In this document: positions 16,982 through 26,014 of the stretch, in pieces
Position numbering within the stretch: position 1 is the stretch's first letter
Layout: each line of letters begins with the position of its first letter
From: Lachnospiraceae bacterium
Lineage (GTDB): Bacteria; Bacillota; Clostridia; Lachnospirales; Lachnospiraceae
DNA: 35,228 nt
Reading direction: 5' to 3'
Assembly (NCBI GenBank): GCA_029219245.1
Contig: JAQXTA010000012.1
Location: 1-35,228, forward strand
Translations under genes and position numbers: made by a program
The notes under the pieces: generated by a model
Told to the model about the DNA's origin: nothing
Seen by the model: the letters and a program-made list of their open reading frames with translations, nothing else
Databases searched by the model: none

Positions 16982-17018
16982 AAAAAACCCACCAGAGTTT
17001 TTACACTCTGGTGGGTTA
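16982..17018 (-). terminator. Intrinsic terminator of ftsZ
   Basis: AACCCACCAGAG, an 8-base loop and CTCTGGTGGGTT followed by TTTTGG are read on the minus strand. It separates ftsZ from the spoIIGA-sigE operon. Confidence 0.93.
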
Positions 17019-17080
17019 TTCTGCAATTTATTTCTATGTATCGTTATGAAAACGATAATCTCAAGTAACATCCTGAAATG

Positions 17081-18313
17081 CTATTTACGCTGTAAGAAAT
17101 CAGGAATCTTTAAGGATTTCTCTTCTACAGAGCTTCGGATATCCGTTGCCCTGTTTATGCCCGTAATCGGTTTTACCGGTGTAGGCTGTGTACCGCCTGA
17201 CTGCGTACCGGATGCCGTTGTAGTGGACACCGAAGGTCTGATACCAAGATTGGCTGTTCCAAAATTTCCAAGTCCTGCTCCGGTTCCTACTGTTGTCTTA
17301 CCCTGCAGAGAAGTTGGTGTGATATAGGCTGACTTAAAGCCTAACCCCTTTGCCTGATTAGCCTTCTCTTCAATACCGGTAGCAATAATCGTAACATTGC
17401 AGGTGTCTGTCTTCGATGCATCATACATAGCACCAAAAATAATGTTTACATCATCACCGGTTAATTCTCTTACATAATCTGCCGCATCCGATGCGTCTGC
17501 CAGCGAAATATCGCCGGAAACATTGATAATAACATGTGTTGCACCGGAAATAGTCGTTTCCAGAAGCGGACTCTCTACCGCCATCTTAACCGCTTCACTT
17601 GCTTTGTCATCTCCCTTGCCTGTTCCGATACCGATATGGGCAATACCCTTGTCCTTCATAACCGTCTGCACATCGGCAAAGTCAAGGTTAATAACTGCCG
17701 GTACATTGATTAAGTCAGTAATACCCTGAACAGCCTGCTGTAATACCTCATCTGCCTTTTTCAAAGCATCCGGCATGGTTGTCCGTCTGTCCACAATCTC
17801 TAACAATTTATCATTCGGAATGACAATTAACGTATCTACATTGTCCTTAATCCTCTCAATGCCGTTTAATGCATTTACCATACGAGCTTTTGCTTCAAAA
17901 CGGAACGGCTTTGTTACAACACCAACGGTAAGAATTCCCATATCCTTTGCTAATTTAGCAACAACAGGCGCTGCTCCGGTTCCGGTTCCGCCTCCCATAC
18001 CGCAGGTTACGAAAACCATATCTGCACCTTTCAGTGCTGCTGCTACTTCTTCTTCACTTTCTTCCGCTGCTTTCTCACCAATTTCCGGTTTAGCTCCTGC
18101 CCCAAGTCCTTTGGTCAGTTTTTCACCAATCTGGAGAAGCTTCGGTGCCTTACATAACTGTAAGGCCTGTTTATCGGTATTGATTCCGATAAAGTCAACT
18201 CCGTCAATATTTTCATCAATCATTCTATTTACAGCATTATTACCTGCACCGCCAACACCAACTACAATAATCTTAGCGGCAGATTCAGCATCGTTTGTCT
18301 TAATCTCAAGCAA
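17081..18313 (-). CDS. ftsZ: Cell division protein FtsZ (TTG start)
   Basis: FtsZ is the tubulin-like GTPase of the division ring. The 410-residue protein has the nucleotide-binding start [16 protein letters not shown], the tubulin signature [11 protein letters not shown] (107-117), the T7 loop [11 protein letters not shown], a Thr/Ser/Gly-rich linker after about residue 330, and the C-terminal partner-binding peptide IPDFLQRK. The start codon is TTG at 18311-18313 with GGAGG 8 bases upstream; no better ATG exists before the conserved core. The gene is the last of the wall/division cluster but has a probable promoter of its own and a terminator. ftsA is not next to it. Confidence 0.97.
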   Translation of the reverse strand: MLEIKTNDAESAAKIIVVGVGGAGNNAVNRMIDENIDGVDFIGINTDKQALQLCKAPKLLQIGEKLTKGLGAGAKPEIGEKAAEESEEEVAAALKGADMVFVTCGMGGGTGTGAAPVVAKLAKDMGILTVGVVTKPFRFEAKARMVNALNGIERIKDNVDTLIVIPNDKLLEIVDRRTTMPDALKKADEVLQQAVQGITDLINVPAVINLDFADVQTVMKDKGIAHIGIGTGKGDDKASEAVKMAVESPLLETTISGATHVIINVSGDISLADASDAADYVRELTGDDVNIIFGAMYDASKTDTCNVTIIATGIEEKANQAKGLGFKSAYITPTSLQGKTTVGTGAGLGNFGTANLGIRPSVSTTTASGTQSGGTQPTPVKPITGINRATDIRSSVEEKSLKIPDFLQRK

Positions 18314-18354
18314 AGGTAATTCCTCCTTCTATTCCAAATAAACTCATATAGATT

Positions 18355-18383
18355 ATCATATAATTATTTTTTCAAATTAGCAA
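18355..18383 (-). promoter_or_regulatory. Probable promoter of ftsZ
   Basis: TTGCTA (18378-18383), 17 bases and TATGAT (18355-18360) are read on the minus strand in the 102-base gap between ftsQ and ftsZ. Confidence 0.55.
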
Positions 18384-18415
18384 CCCCATTTTTTCGTTTC
18401 CTTGAATTTTTTCTT

Positions 18416-19231
18416 CTAGTCTAGTTCAAAGCTGGTTGTTTTTGTTTCCTCGGTATACTCTTTCATATCCAATGTTCCGCTTTTCCCTTCCAGCTCCGGA
18501 AGCATATACTGCAACTTCATAATTTTCTCATCGATATCATCGCTTGCTCCCATCGCAACTTTCACATCTCCGAAAATCAGCGTTACCTGAAAGGCTGAAT
18601 CAAAGTAAATCTTATCTACCGAGAGGGAATACTTGTCCAAAAGCTGTGTAATTCTTAAGATATCCTGAAAAACCTCCGGATTTTCTACCGGAAGCGGCTC
18701 GTGAAGTACTACGTGATCAAACGTAAGTCCTGTTACCTGTGGAATTCCCGGTGTCCCCTCTTCGGAGGTTTCCACAACAATCCCTTCGTTATCAAAATAA
18801 ATATATCTACCAAGATACATGACATATCCAGCCACTGCTTTTTCATAAACAGTGATTCTGACCGTATCTCTTGCCTCAATGGAAACGTCCATCGTTTCGA
18901 TAAAAGGTATATCTTTAATTTCCTTATCCCGGTATTTCAGAGAAAGGAACAATGAGTTGTGTCCATAGGCACCATCCATAACCATTGCCATAATCTCTTC
19001 ATTGGTGTAATGAATATTTCCATCCACATAAACTGTCGTAATCGTATAGTTCTGCATAATATACAAATAACCGCCAATAAGAACAGCCAGAAAAACACAT
19101 AAGATAACAGAAAGAACAGCAATTCGCTTCCCTTTTCCAAACCGAAGCTTCTGCTCTTTCTGTTTCTGTTTTCCTTTTGGTTTCGTATCACTTTTTACTA
19201 ATCTCAGATTAGGATTTTTTTTACTACTCAT
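18416..19231 (-). CDS. ftsQ: Cell division protein FtsQ/DivIB
   Basis: FtsQ/DivIB links FtsL and FtsB-type proteins in the septal complex. The 271-residue protein has a basic cytoplasmic tail (residues 1-36), one membrane helix at about 37-58 (AVLSVILCVFLAVLIGGYLYI), and a POTRA domain beginning YTITTVYVDGNIHYTNEEI and ending near IRITVYEKAVAGYVMY. The beta domain follows (GRYIYFDNEGIVVE ... GIPQVTGL). It lies 11 bases after murA and 102 bases before ftsZ, the usual place for this gene. Confidence 0.92.
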   Translation of the reverse strand: MSSKKNPNLRLVKSDTKPKGKQKQKEQKLRFGKGKRIAVLSVILCVFLAVLIGGYLYIMQNYTITTVYVDGNIHYTNEEIMAMVMDGAYGHNSLFLSLKYRDKEIKDIPFIETMDVSIEARDTVRITVYEKAVAGYVMYLGRYIYFDNEGIVVETSEEGTPGIPQVTGLTFDHVVLHEPLPVENPEVFQDILRITQLLDKYSLSVDKIYFDSAFQVTLIFGDVKVAMGASDDIDEKIMKLQYMLPELEGKSGTLDMKEYTEETKTTSFELD

Positions 19232-19242
19232 AGTATCGTCCT

Positions 19243-20514
19243 TTAAGTGTCTGCAACCGGATAATCAACTTTCTTACATCTTGCCCCGAGTTTCTGTAAA
19301 TCAAGGCAGATATCTTCATATCCTCTTTCTATAAAATGACGGTTTGTAACAACGGTCACACCTTCTGCCGCTGTACCTGCCAATACCAGGGCTGCTCCGC
19401 CCCTCAGTTCTTCTGCCTGAAGCAGTGCGCCATGCAGTCTATCAGTTCCTTCTATTATTACAGAATTATCCTGCAATTGAATGTCCGCTCCCATTTTTTG
19501 AAGTTCCGGTACAATACGGAACCGATTTTCAAAAATGGTTTCCCGAATGGTACTCTTCCCTTTGGCTAAAGTCATAGCCGCTAAAAATGCCGACTGTAAA
19601 TCCGTTGGGAATCCCGGATAGCTGTCTGTCTCAAGTCCCGGCAATGCTTTTCTTCTTTCTTTACAGGCAATATAAAGTCCTTCCGTACTTTCCTGTATTC
19701 CGGCCCCCATTGCCTGCGCTGCCTGTATGACCGTCTGCAATTGCAGACAGGGCGCATCCTGCAGAAAAATCTCGCCGCCACTGCAAAGACAGGTCGCCAA
19801 GTACGTTCCTGCCACAATCCGGTCAGGCGGTACCCGGTAAGATACCGGATGAAGCCTTTTCACGCCTTTAATCCGAAGCCTGCCGGTACCTGCCCCTTCA
19901 ATATCTGCTCCGGCCTGTGTCAAAAATTCGCACAAAGCACCTATTTCCGGTTCTCTTGCTGCATTTTCAATGATGGTTTCTCCGTCGGCAAGCACTGCCG
20001 CCAATACCAGGTTCTCCGTTGCTCCGACACTTACAAACGGAAGTCTGTGTGTTGCTCCGATAAGTCCTGTCGTTTCCGCATGAAAGCCGTCTTCTTTCTC
20101 TTCAATAACAACACCCATTCTGCGAAGTCCCTGCAAATGCAAATCAATCGGTCTGGAACCGATAACACATCCTCCCGGATACTGCATGCTGACACTACCG
20201 GTTCGGGCAAGCAGAGCTCCTAAGAGCATAACCGAAGATCTCATGACACCGACCGATTCCTGTGGCATTTCACACTGTGAAAGCTGTTTCGTATAAATCT
20301 TTACCTTCTGTTTCTCCCTCGTTACGGTACAGCAAAGGCTTTCCAACAATCGAAGCATATGCCTGACATCACTAATATCCGGACAATTCTCGATTTCACA
20401 GACACCGTCTATTAAAAGAGTAGCTGCCAGAATCGGCAGCACAGCATTTTTGGACCCTTGTATTTTTGTCTGTCCAAACAAACAATTTCCCCCATATATC
20501 TGAATCGCATCCAT
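19243..20514 (-). CDS. murA: UDP-N-acetylglucosamine 1-carboxyvinyltransferase
   Basis: MurA starts peptidoglycan precursor synthesis by adding enolpyruvate from PEP to UDP-GlcNAc. The 423-residue protein has the substrate lysine in QGSKNAVLPILAATLL and the catalytic loop PGGCVIGSRPIDLHLQG. The cysteine is present, so the enzyme should be of the fosfomycin-sensitive type. Later motifs are SVGATENLVLAAVLA and SYPGFPTDLQSAFLA, with the conserved aspartate. It lies between ftsW and ftsQ inside the division cluster. Firmicutes often carry two murA genes, and which paralogue this is cannot be told here. Confidence 0.94.
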   Translation of the reverse strand: MDAIQIYGGNCLFGQTKIQGSKNAVLPILAATLLIDGVCEIENCPDISDVRHMLRLLESLCCTVTREKQKVKIYTKQLSQCEMPQESVGVMRSSVMLLGALLARTGSVSMQYPGGCVIGSRPIDLHLQGLRRMGVVIEEKEDGFHAETTGLIGATHRLPFVSVGATENLVLAAVLADGETIIENAAREPEIGALCEFLTQAGADIEGAGTGRLRIKGVKRLHPVSYRVPPDRIVAGTYLATCLCSGGEIFLQDAPCLQLQTVIQAAQAMGAGIQESTEGLYIACKERRKALPGLETDSYPGFPTDLQSAFLAAMTLAKGKSTIRETIFENRFRIVPELQKMGADIQLQDNSVIIEGTDRLHGALLQAEELRGGAALVLAGTAAEGVTVVTNRHFIERGYEDICLDLQKLGARCKKVDYPVADT

Positions 20515-20587
20515 AACAAAACCTCAAATCAAAAAATAATTGGCCTACTTTATCTATATGGGGAAATCTGAAAAAATTATCTTGTAC

Positions 20588-21754
20588 TTATAAATCTTTT
20601 AAATGAATTCCTTTTGCCACACTTAGCACAAGTCCGATTTCAATCATCAAAAACAGCACCGATGTACCTCCGTAACTGATAAACGGCAAGGAAATACCGG
20701 TATTGGGAATCGTATTCGTTACAACTGCTATGTTCAGAATAACCTGAATTGCGATATGTCCCAGTACGCCTACCACTAATAACGCGCCAAACAAATCCGG
20801 TGCATTATTGGCAATTACCATAAACCGCCAGATAAGCAGAAGAAACATCAGAATAACGGCAATCCCACCAAACAGTCCAAGTTCTTCACATATAATGGAA
20901 AAAATCATATCGTTCTGTGCTTCCGGCAGGAAACCAAGCTTCTGCATACTGGCCCCCAATCCCTTTCCAAGAATACCGCCGGAACCAATCGCATAAAGTG
21001 CCTGTAAGGTCTGGAAACCTTTCCCGCTTGCATAGGCCTCCGGATCCAGCCATGCAAGGATACGTGCTCCTCGGAAATTCAGACTGTCCGTACCGGACTC
21101 TGCCATTTTCACAATGACAAAGACAATCAGTGCTGCACCGGCAAGAGCAACAAGTCCAAGAAGAATAAACCGCTTATATTCCGGACAGGCCACAAACAGC
21201 ATCAGTATCGCAATACCCATGACAATGATTGCCGAACTCATGTTAGAAGTAATTTTCCATAACATTAAAGCAATCGGAACCGGAACGGCAAGTACAGTGT
21301 AGAACCCTTTCCTGTGCCTTATTCTTTTTCCCATGGAGCATATCATACTTGCCAGGAACAAAATCATACATAACTTAGCAACCTCGGCAGGTTGTAGTGA
21401 AATACCGGCAATTCTAAGCCATCGCTTTGCACCGTTTGCCTCGTATCCAAAGGGAATAATCAACAGAATCAAAAAAGCCGATACTGCATAGCCTATTACA
21501 GCAAACCGCTCCCAGAAATGATAGGGAATATTGGCTACAATCAACATAACCACAATGCCAAGAATCGTTGCACCAAGCTGTTTCTTGAAATAAAATGCGG
21601 AATCGCCAAAATCCAGATTGGCTTCGTAGGAGCTTGTAGAATACACCATAACCAATCCAAAACCTAAAAGGAACAGTACAATAAACAACAGACTGTAATC
21701 CATATACCGACTTCCGCTATTTGATTTTCTTCGGGATGAAACTCTTTCTGCCAC
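20588..21754 (-). CDS. ftsW: SEDS peptidoglycan glycosyltransferase FtsW/SpoVE
   Basis: This membrane glycosyltransferase polymerises lipid II at the septum together with a class B PBP. The 388-residue protein has about ten membrane helices, the early YSTSSYEA segment after helix 1, and the family motif GAKRWLRIAGISLQPAEVAK. The periplasmic loop LPEAQNDMIFSIICEELG contains the putative catalytic aspartate, and the C-terminal signature is NTGISLPFISYGGTSVL. It starts 2 bases after murD. Only one SEDS gene is in the cluster, so it could serve both division and spore cortex; FtsW and SpoVE cannot be separated from sequence alone. Confidence 0.94.
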   Translation of the reverse strand: MAERVSSRRKSNSGSRYMDYSLLFIVLFLLGFGLVMVYSTSSYEANLDFGDSAFYFKKQLGATILGIVVMLIVANIPYHFWERFAVIGYAVSAFLILLIIPFGYEANGAKRWLRIAGISLQPAEVAKLCMILFLASMICSMGKRIRHRKGFYTVLAVPVPIALMLWKITSNMSSAIIVMGIAILMLFVACPEYKRFILLGLVALAGAALIVFVIVKMAESGTDSLNFRGARILAWLDPEAYASGKGFQTLQALYAIGSGGILGKGLGASMQKLGFLPEAQNDMIFSIICEELGLFGGIAVILMFLLLIWRFMVIANNAPDLFGALLVVGVLGHIAIQVILNIAVVTNTIPNTGISLPFISYGGTSVLFLMIEIGLVLSVAKGIHLKDL

Positions 21755-21756
21755 GC

Positions 21757-23130
21757 TTATGACTCCTTCAGATTTTTTACAAACTCTTTAAATAACTTAC
21801 CTCTCGTTTCATAATTCGGAAACATGCCCCAGCTTGCACATGCCGGTGATAGCAAAACCGCATCCCCCGGGACAGCATTCTGCACACAGATGTCAAATGC
21901 CTCTTCAAAGCTGTCGGCCAGGACAATATTCCCAACACCATGTTTTCTGGCACATTCTGCAATCTTTTCCCTTGTCTGTCCAATCAGGACAAAACATTTT
22001 ACCTTACCCTCAAAGGCTTCTATCCATTCATCGTATTCACTCTGCTTGTCATAACCGCCGCCGATTAAAACAGTTGGCTTACACATTGCCCGTATTCCCT
22101 GGATGGCAGCATCCGGATTGGTTCCCTTGGAATCGTTATAATAATCCACACCGCGTTTCGTTGCTACAAACTCGATTCGGTGTTCTACCGCTTTAAATGC
22201 TTTAACCGTTGCTAAAATGACATCCATCGGTACATTCATTGCCTGTGCAATGGCAATGGCTGCCATAACATTTTCTACATTGCACATACCGACCAGATTC
22301 ATATCATGAATATTCATAACCTTCTGTTCTTTGCCGCTTTGTGCCTGATAAATGTCTTCCCCTTCCAGATAGAAGCCGTTCTCTAACTTCCTTGCAGAAG
22401 AGAAATAAACAACCTTGGCCGGACAGTTTTCACCAAACGCTCTTGTATATTCATTCTCGTAATTCAAAACGCAGACATCATCCTTTGTCTGATTCTCCGC
22501 AATTTTTTCTTTAGTTGCAATATAATTTTCCATCGTATGGTGACGGTTTAAATGATCCGGCGTTATATTTAAAATTGCCGAAACAACCGGATGGAAAGAC
22601 TCTATTGTTTCCAACTGGAAACTGCTTATTTCCGCTACGGTTACCGTATCCTCCGTTGCCTGTTGGGCTGTCAAAGTATAGGGATTTCCAATATTACCGA
22701 CAACATAAACACTTTTATAGTAATTTGCCATAATCTCACCCACCAGTGAGGTTGTCGTTGTTTTACCGTTGGTTCCGGTAATTGCCACTACCTTTCCCTT
22801 AGCAAAGGTATAGGCAAGTTCTATTTCGCCCCATATTTTAATTCCTTTCTTGCGGAAATTTTCTACAAATTCCGTATCCGTCGGAACACCGGGACTTAAT
22901 ACCACAAGTTCTATCTGCTCTCTTATTTCATCCGGCAGTTTACCGATAATTACTTCTCCCTTACAAGAAGGGGAAAGTTTTGCTTTCACCTCTTCTTTTA
23001 CAAGCTTTTCATTCTCATCATAAAGAATCGGAAAGGCTCCCTCTCTGCTTAGAAGTTCTGTTGCCCCTACACCGCTGATTCCGGAGCCTACCACCAATAC
23101 TTTTTTACCTTGTAAATCCATTTCCACCAA
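21757..23130 (-). CDS. murD: UDP-N-acetylmuramoyl-L-alanine--D-glutamate ligase
   Basis: MurD adds D-glutamate to UDP-MurNAc-L-Ala with ATP. The 457-residue protein has an N-terminal Rossmann-like domain (VLVVGSGISGVGATELL), the ATP-binding motif ITGTNGKTTTTSLVGEI, NITPDHLNRH with the metal and substrate histidine, YNDSKGTNPDAAIQGI and the C-terminal LLSPACASWGMFPNYETRG. The TTG at 23130 has GAAAGG 5 bases upstream, while the ATG at 23121 has no well-placed site, so the start is one of these two. It follows mraY by 33 bases and is followed by ftsW with 2 bases between. Confidence 0.95.
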   Translation of the reverse strand: MVEMDLQGKKVLVVGSGISGVGATELLSREGAFPILYDENEKLVKEEVKAKLSPSCKGEVIIGKLPDEIREQIELVVLSPGVPTDTEFVENFRKKGIKIWGEIELAYTFAKGKVVAITGTNGKTTTTSLVGEIMANYYKSVYVVGNIGNPYTLTAQQATEDTVTVAEISSFQLETIESFHPVVSAILNITPDHLNRHHTMENYIATKEKIAENQTKDDVCVLNYENEYTRAFGENCPAKVVYFSSARKLENGFYLEGEDIYQAQSGKEQKVMNIHDMNLVGMCNVENVMAAIAIAQAMNVPMDVILATVKAFKAVEHRIEFVATKRGVDYYNDSKGTNPDAAIQGIRAMCKPTVLIGGGYDKQSEYDEWIEAFEGKVKCFVLIGQTREKIAECARKHGVGNIVLADSFEEAFDICVQNAVPGDAVLLSPACASWGMFPNYETRGKLFKEFVKNLKES

Positions 23131-23163
23131 CCATACCTTTCTTTTATTTCTCTCTGTCGGTTC

Positions 23164-24123
23164 TTATAATATCCCCATCAGGGCAACCAGGCAAAGCAAT
23201 GCTGTCACAATGGAAAATACCGCTACGACTCTTGTTTCTGACCATCCGCATAATTCAAAGTGATGGTGGATAGGTGCCATCTTAAAAATGCGCTTTCCAC
23301 CCGACATCTTAAAATAGGATACCTGTATGATAACAGACAATACTTCTATCACATAAATAAAACCTACAATAGCAAGGAAAATCGGCATCTGCATCATATA
23401 TGCGGCTGCCGCAACAAAACCACCAAGTGCCAACGAACCGGTATCTCCCATAAAAACACTTGCCGGATATACATTAAACAACAGAAAACCAAGCAGTGCG
23501 CCGACAACCGCACAGGTAATCGGTTCAATCCCACTTCCCAGTCCGATAGCAACAATCGTAAAGAAAGTTGCTACCAGTACCGTAACAGAGCTCGCCAGTC
23601 CATCCAGTCCATCAGTAAAGTTCGTTCCATTTACTGTTCCGATAACAATGAAAAACAGGATTGGAATGTTAAATACTCCGAAATCCACATAAGTTTCCTT
23701 CATAAACGGAATGCGCATTGCCAGGGAAACATCTGTATAATGTGTAATATAATAAGCAAACACTCCGGTTACCAGAATCTGTAATGCCATTTTCTGCCAC
23801 GCACGCAATCCCATAGAACGTTTCAGCACAACCTTAATATAATCATCCAGAAAACCGATTAAACCAAACCCCAGAGTCAGAAAAAGAATCGGTATAATTT
23901 TCGGATAACCTTTCACATATAGGATGGATGTTACTACCACACTGATCAGAATCAGAATTCCGCCCATCGTTGGCGTACCATTTTTTTTCAAATGTGTTTC
24001 CGGTCCTTCATCCCGAACCGTCTGACCCACTTTCAGCCGTTTTAAAAAAGGGATAATTACCGGTCCCAAAACCACACTAATCGCAAAAGATATCAAAACT
24101 GACATTAAAATCGTTGAATTCAT
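23164..24123 (-). CDS. mraY: Phospho-N-acetylmuramoyl-pentapeptide transferase
   Basis: MraY transfers phospho-MurNAc-pentapeptide to undecaprenyl phosphate to give lipid I. The 319-residue protein has ten membrane helices and all signature segments: ETHLKKNGTPTMGGILI, GFLDDYIKVVLKR with the catalytic aspartates, NFTDGLDGLASSVT, FMGDTGSLALGG and the histidine motif MAPIHHHFELCGW. It lies between the SpoVD-like PBP gene (70-base gap) and murD. murE and murF, which often flank it, are absent. Confidence 0.97.
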   Translation of the reverse strand: MNSTILMSVLISFAISVVLGPVIIPFLKRLKVGQTVRDEGPETHLKKNGTPTMGGILILISVVVTSILYVKGYPKIIPILFLTLGFGLIGFLDDYIKVVLKRSMGLRAWQKMALQILVTGVFAYYITHYTDVSLAMRIPFMKETYVDFGVFNIPILFFIVIGTVNGTNFTDGLDGLASSVTVLVATFFTIVAIGLGSGIEPITCAVVGALLGFLLFNVYPASVFMGDTGSLALGGFVAAAAYMMQMPIFLAIVGFIYVIEVLSVIIQVSYFKMSGGKRIFKMAPIHHHFELCGWSETRVVAVFSIVTALLCLVALMGIL

Positions 24124-24193
24124 AGCTCTCTCTCCACATATTTCATATCAGGAACAGTCCCGCTATCACTTTACTGCAAGAACAGTTCCTTTT

Positions 24194-25942
24194 TCAAGCC
24201 TTATTATAATCCATCTTTTCCAAATAAGGAAGAATATTTTCAAAAAGCTGTCTGACAACCGGTGCTGCAATCTGTCCGCCATAATACATTCCCTTTGGAT
24301 TATTGATAATAGCTATGGCAAGTACCTGTGGATTGTCTGCCGGTGCAAATCCGAGAAAAGAAGCAATATATTTACCGCTTCCTCTTGGAAGAGTCTGACT
24401 GGTGGCTGTTTTTCCTCCTACCCGGTATCCTTCTACATAACCATTTTTACCACCGCCATTTTCTACCACCTGTTCCAGAATATAACGCATAGTCTGCGAT
24501 GTTTCCTCCGATAAGATATTTTCCTTTACCGGATACGCAAAGGATTTACTTTCACTGCCATCCGCATTTGCTACCCGTACTCCAAAATGCGGCGTAACAC
24601 GTCTTCCACCATTAATAATGGAGGAGACGGTAACCGCAAGCTGTATTGGCGTTATCTGAAAGGATTGCCCAAAAGAAATCGTAGCCAGCTCTACTTCACC
24701 AATATTTTCCTTTTTATGCATAATGGTACCTGCCTCTCCCGGCAGGTCAATGCCTGTTTTATCAAGTAAACCAAACTGTTTGAAATATTTATAATAATTA
24801 TCAACCCCCAGACGAAGTCCAACTGTCACAAAGACCGGATTACAGGAGTTCATTGTTGCCTGCACAAAGTTTTCAGCCCCATGTCCGGTTGTCTTGTGAC
24901 ATCGGATTCTTCTATCGCCCACCATAATAAAGCCGGGACAACTGAAATTATCTTCGGTACTGACAACACCCTCTTCCAAGCCTGCTGCTGCCGTAATGAT
25001 TTTAAAGGTAGAACCCGGCTCATAAGTATCGTTGATGCAGCCGTTACGCCACATGGCATTTAACAATTCCTGCTTTTTTTCTTCGCTCAATCCTTCTTCC
25101 GCCACCGTATCCGGCAGTGTATAAGGATTGTTCAAATCAAACTCCGGTATATTCACCATGGCAAGGATTTCACCATTTTGCGGATTCATAACAAGAATGG
25201 ATACACTGTCTGCCTGCTTGGTCTCCATAGTCTGCTCCGCAAGCTGTGTAGCATAGCTTTGGATGTTCCGGTCCAGACTGATATATAAATCTTTGCCATC
25301 AACCGGCTCCACGCGTTCTTCTCCTGCCTCGGATACTTCTACACCTTTCGCATCCGTTACCGTTAGAATCGTTCCCGCTTCTCCGCTCAAATATTCTTCA
25401 TATATCACTTCCAGTCCAATAATTCCCTGATTATCCCCTCCGGTAAAACCAAGGACCTTCGACGCGAGAGAGCCATAAGGATAGTAGCGTTTATAATCTT
25501 CATCTACTTTTACGCCTTCCAGTTCATAAGAACGTATCCTGTCTCCTACTGTTTTTTCTACATTGCTTTTTATTTTTTCTATGGAAGAATATTTTTCTAC
25601 CCGTTTTCGCACATATTCCTCTGTCAGACCAAGCTCCTTAGATAATACCGTTATGACTTCTTCCGCATCTTCAATCTGATTGTGAATAACCGATATGGTA
25701 CATACCGTCTTATTGTCTGCCAGAATTTCTCCGTTGGCATCTATAATTCTTCCCCTTGCCGCTTTAATGCTTCGTTCTCTCTCATGTAGTTCTTTTGCCT
25801 TCTGCGTATAATATTCTGATTGAAAGACCATAAGATAAACCAATCTCCCTATCAATCCCATAAAAACAAACAGGCAGGCAAACATTATCGTAACGGTTTT
25901 ATTCCGATGATATGTTTTATGTAAATATTCTTTTTCCTTCAT
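24194..25942 (-). CDS. spoVD: Class B penicillin-binding protein, SpoVD-like
   Basis: This is a peptidoglycan transpeptidase with one N-terminal membrane helix (about 17-38), a PBP dimerisation domain and a transpeptidase domain. Numbering is from the ATG at 25942 (582 aa). Motif 1 is EPGSTFKIITAAAG with S311 and K314, and motif 2 is SCN (366-368). Motif 3 reads GGKTATSQ, so the usual KTG is KTA (511-513). There is no PASTA domain, unlike B. subtilis SpoVD. By position (after the FtsI-type PBP, before mraY) it corresponds to spoVD. The start is uncertain: the upstream ATG at 25960 lies in the 3' arm of a terminator-like hairpin, so the second ATG is preferred, although its ribosome site is weak. 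Confidence 0.9.
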   Translation of the reverse strand: MKEKEYLHKTYHRNKTVTIMFACLFVFMGLIGRLVYLMVFQSEYYTQKAKELHERERSIKAARGRIIDANGEILADNKTVCTISVIHNQIEDAEEVITVLSKELGLTEEYVRKRVEKYSSIEKIKSNVEKTVGDRIRSYELEGVKVDEDYKRYYPYGSLASKVLGFTGGDNQGIIGLEVIYEEYLSGEAGTILTVTDAKGVEVSEAGEERVEPVDGKDLYISLDRNIQSYATQLAEQTMETKQADSVSILVMNPQNGEILAMVNIPEFDLNNPYTLPDTVAEEGLSEEKKQELLNAMWRNGCINDTYEPGSTFKIITAAAGLEEGVVSTEDNFSCPGFIMVGDRRIRCHKTTGHGAENFVQATMNSCNPVFVTVGLRLGVDNYYKYFKQFGLLDKTGIDLPGEAGTIMHKKENIGEVELATISFGQSFQITPIQLAVTVSSIINGGRRVTPHFGVRVANADGSESKSFAYPVKENILSEETSQTMRYILEQVVENGGGKNGYVEGYRVGGKTATSQTLPRGSGKYIASFLGFAPADNPQVLAIAIINNPKGMYYGGQIAAPVVRQLFENILPYLEKMDYNKA

Positions 25943-25949
25943 CCCGCAG

Positions 25950-26001
25950 AAAAACCTCATAAAAAGGTATTAATACAATTTATTACCATTTTTATGAGGT
26001 T
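25950..26001 (-). terminator. Strong terminator-like hairpin between the two PBP genes
   Basis: On the minus strand AACCTCATAAAAATGGTAA pairs with TACCTTTTTATGAGGTT (17 bp, one bulged base, loop about 13) and is followed by TTTTTC. It begins 13 bases after the ftsI stop codon and ends at the start of the next PBP gene. No promoter-like sequence fits between the T-run and that start codon. Confidence 0.85.
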
Positions 26002-26014
26002 ATTCTTATGAACT

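Noticed and set aside
19741-20223. Plus-strand open frame of 160 codons opposite murA
   Set aside because: It is Cys/Arg/His-rich in the way typical of antisense frames, and murA is certain on the other strand.
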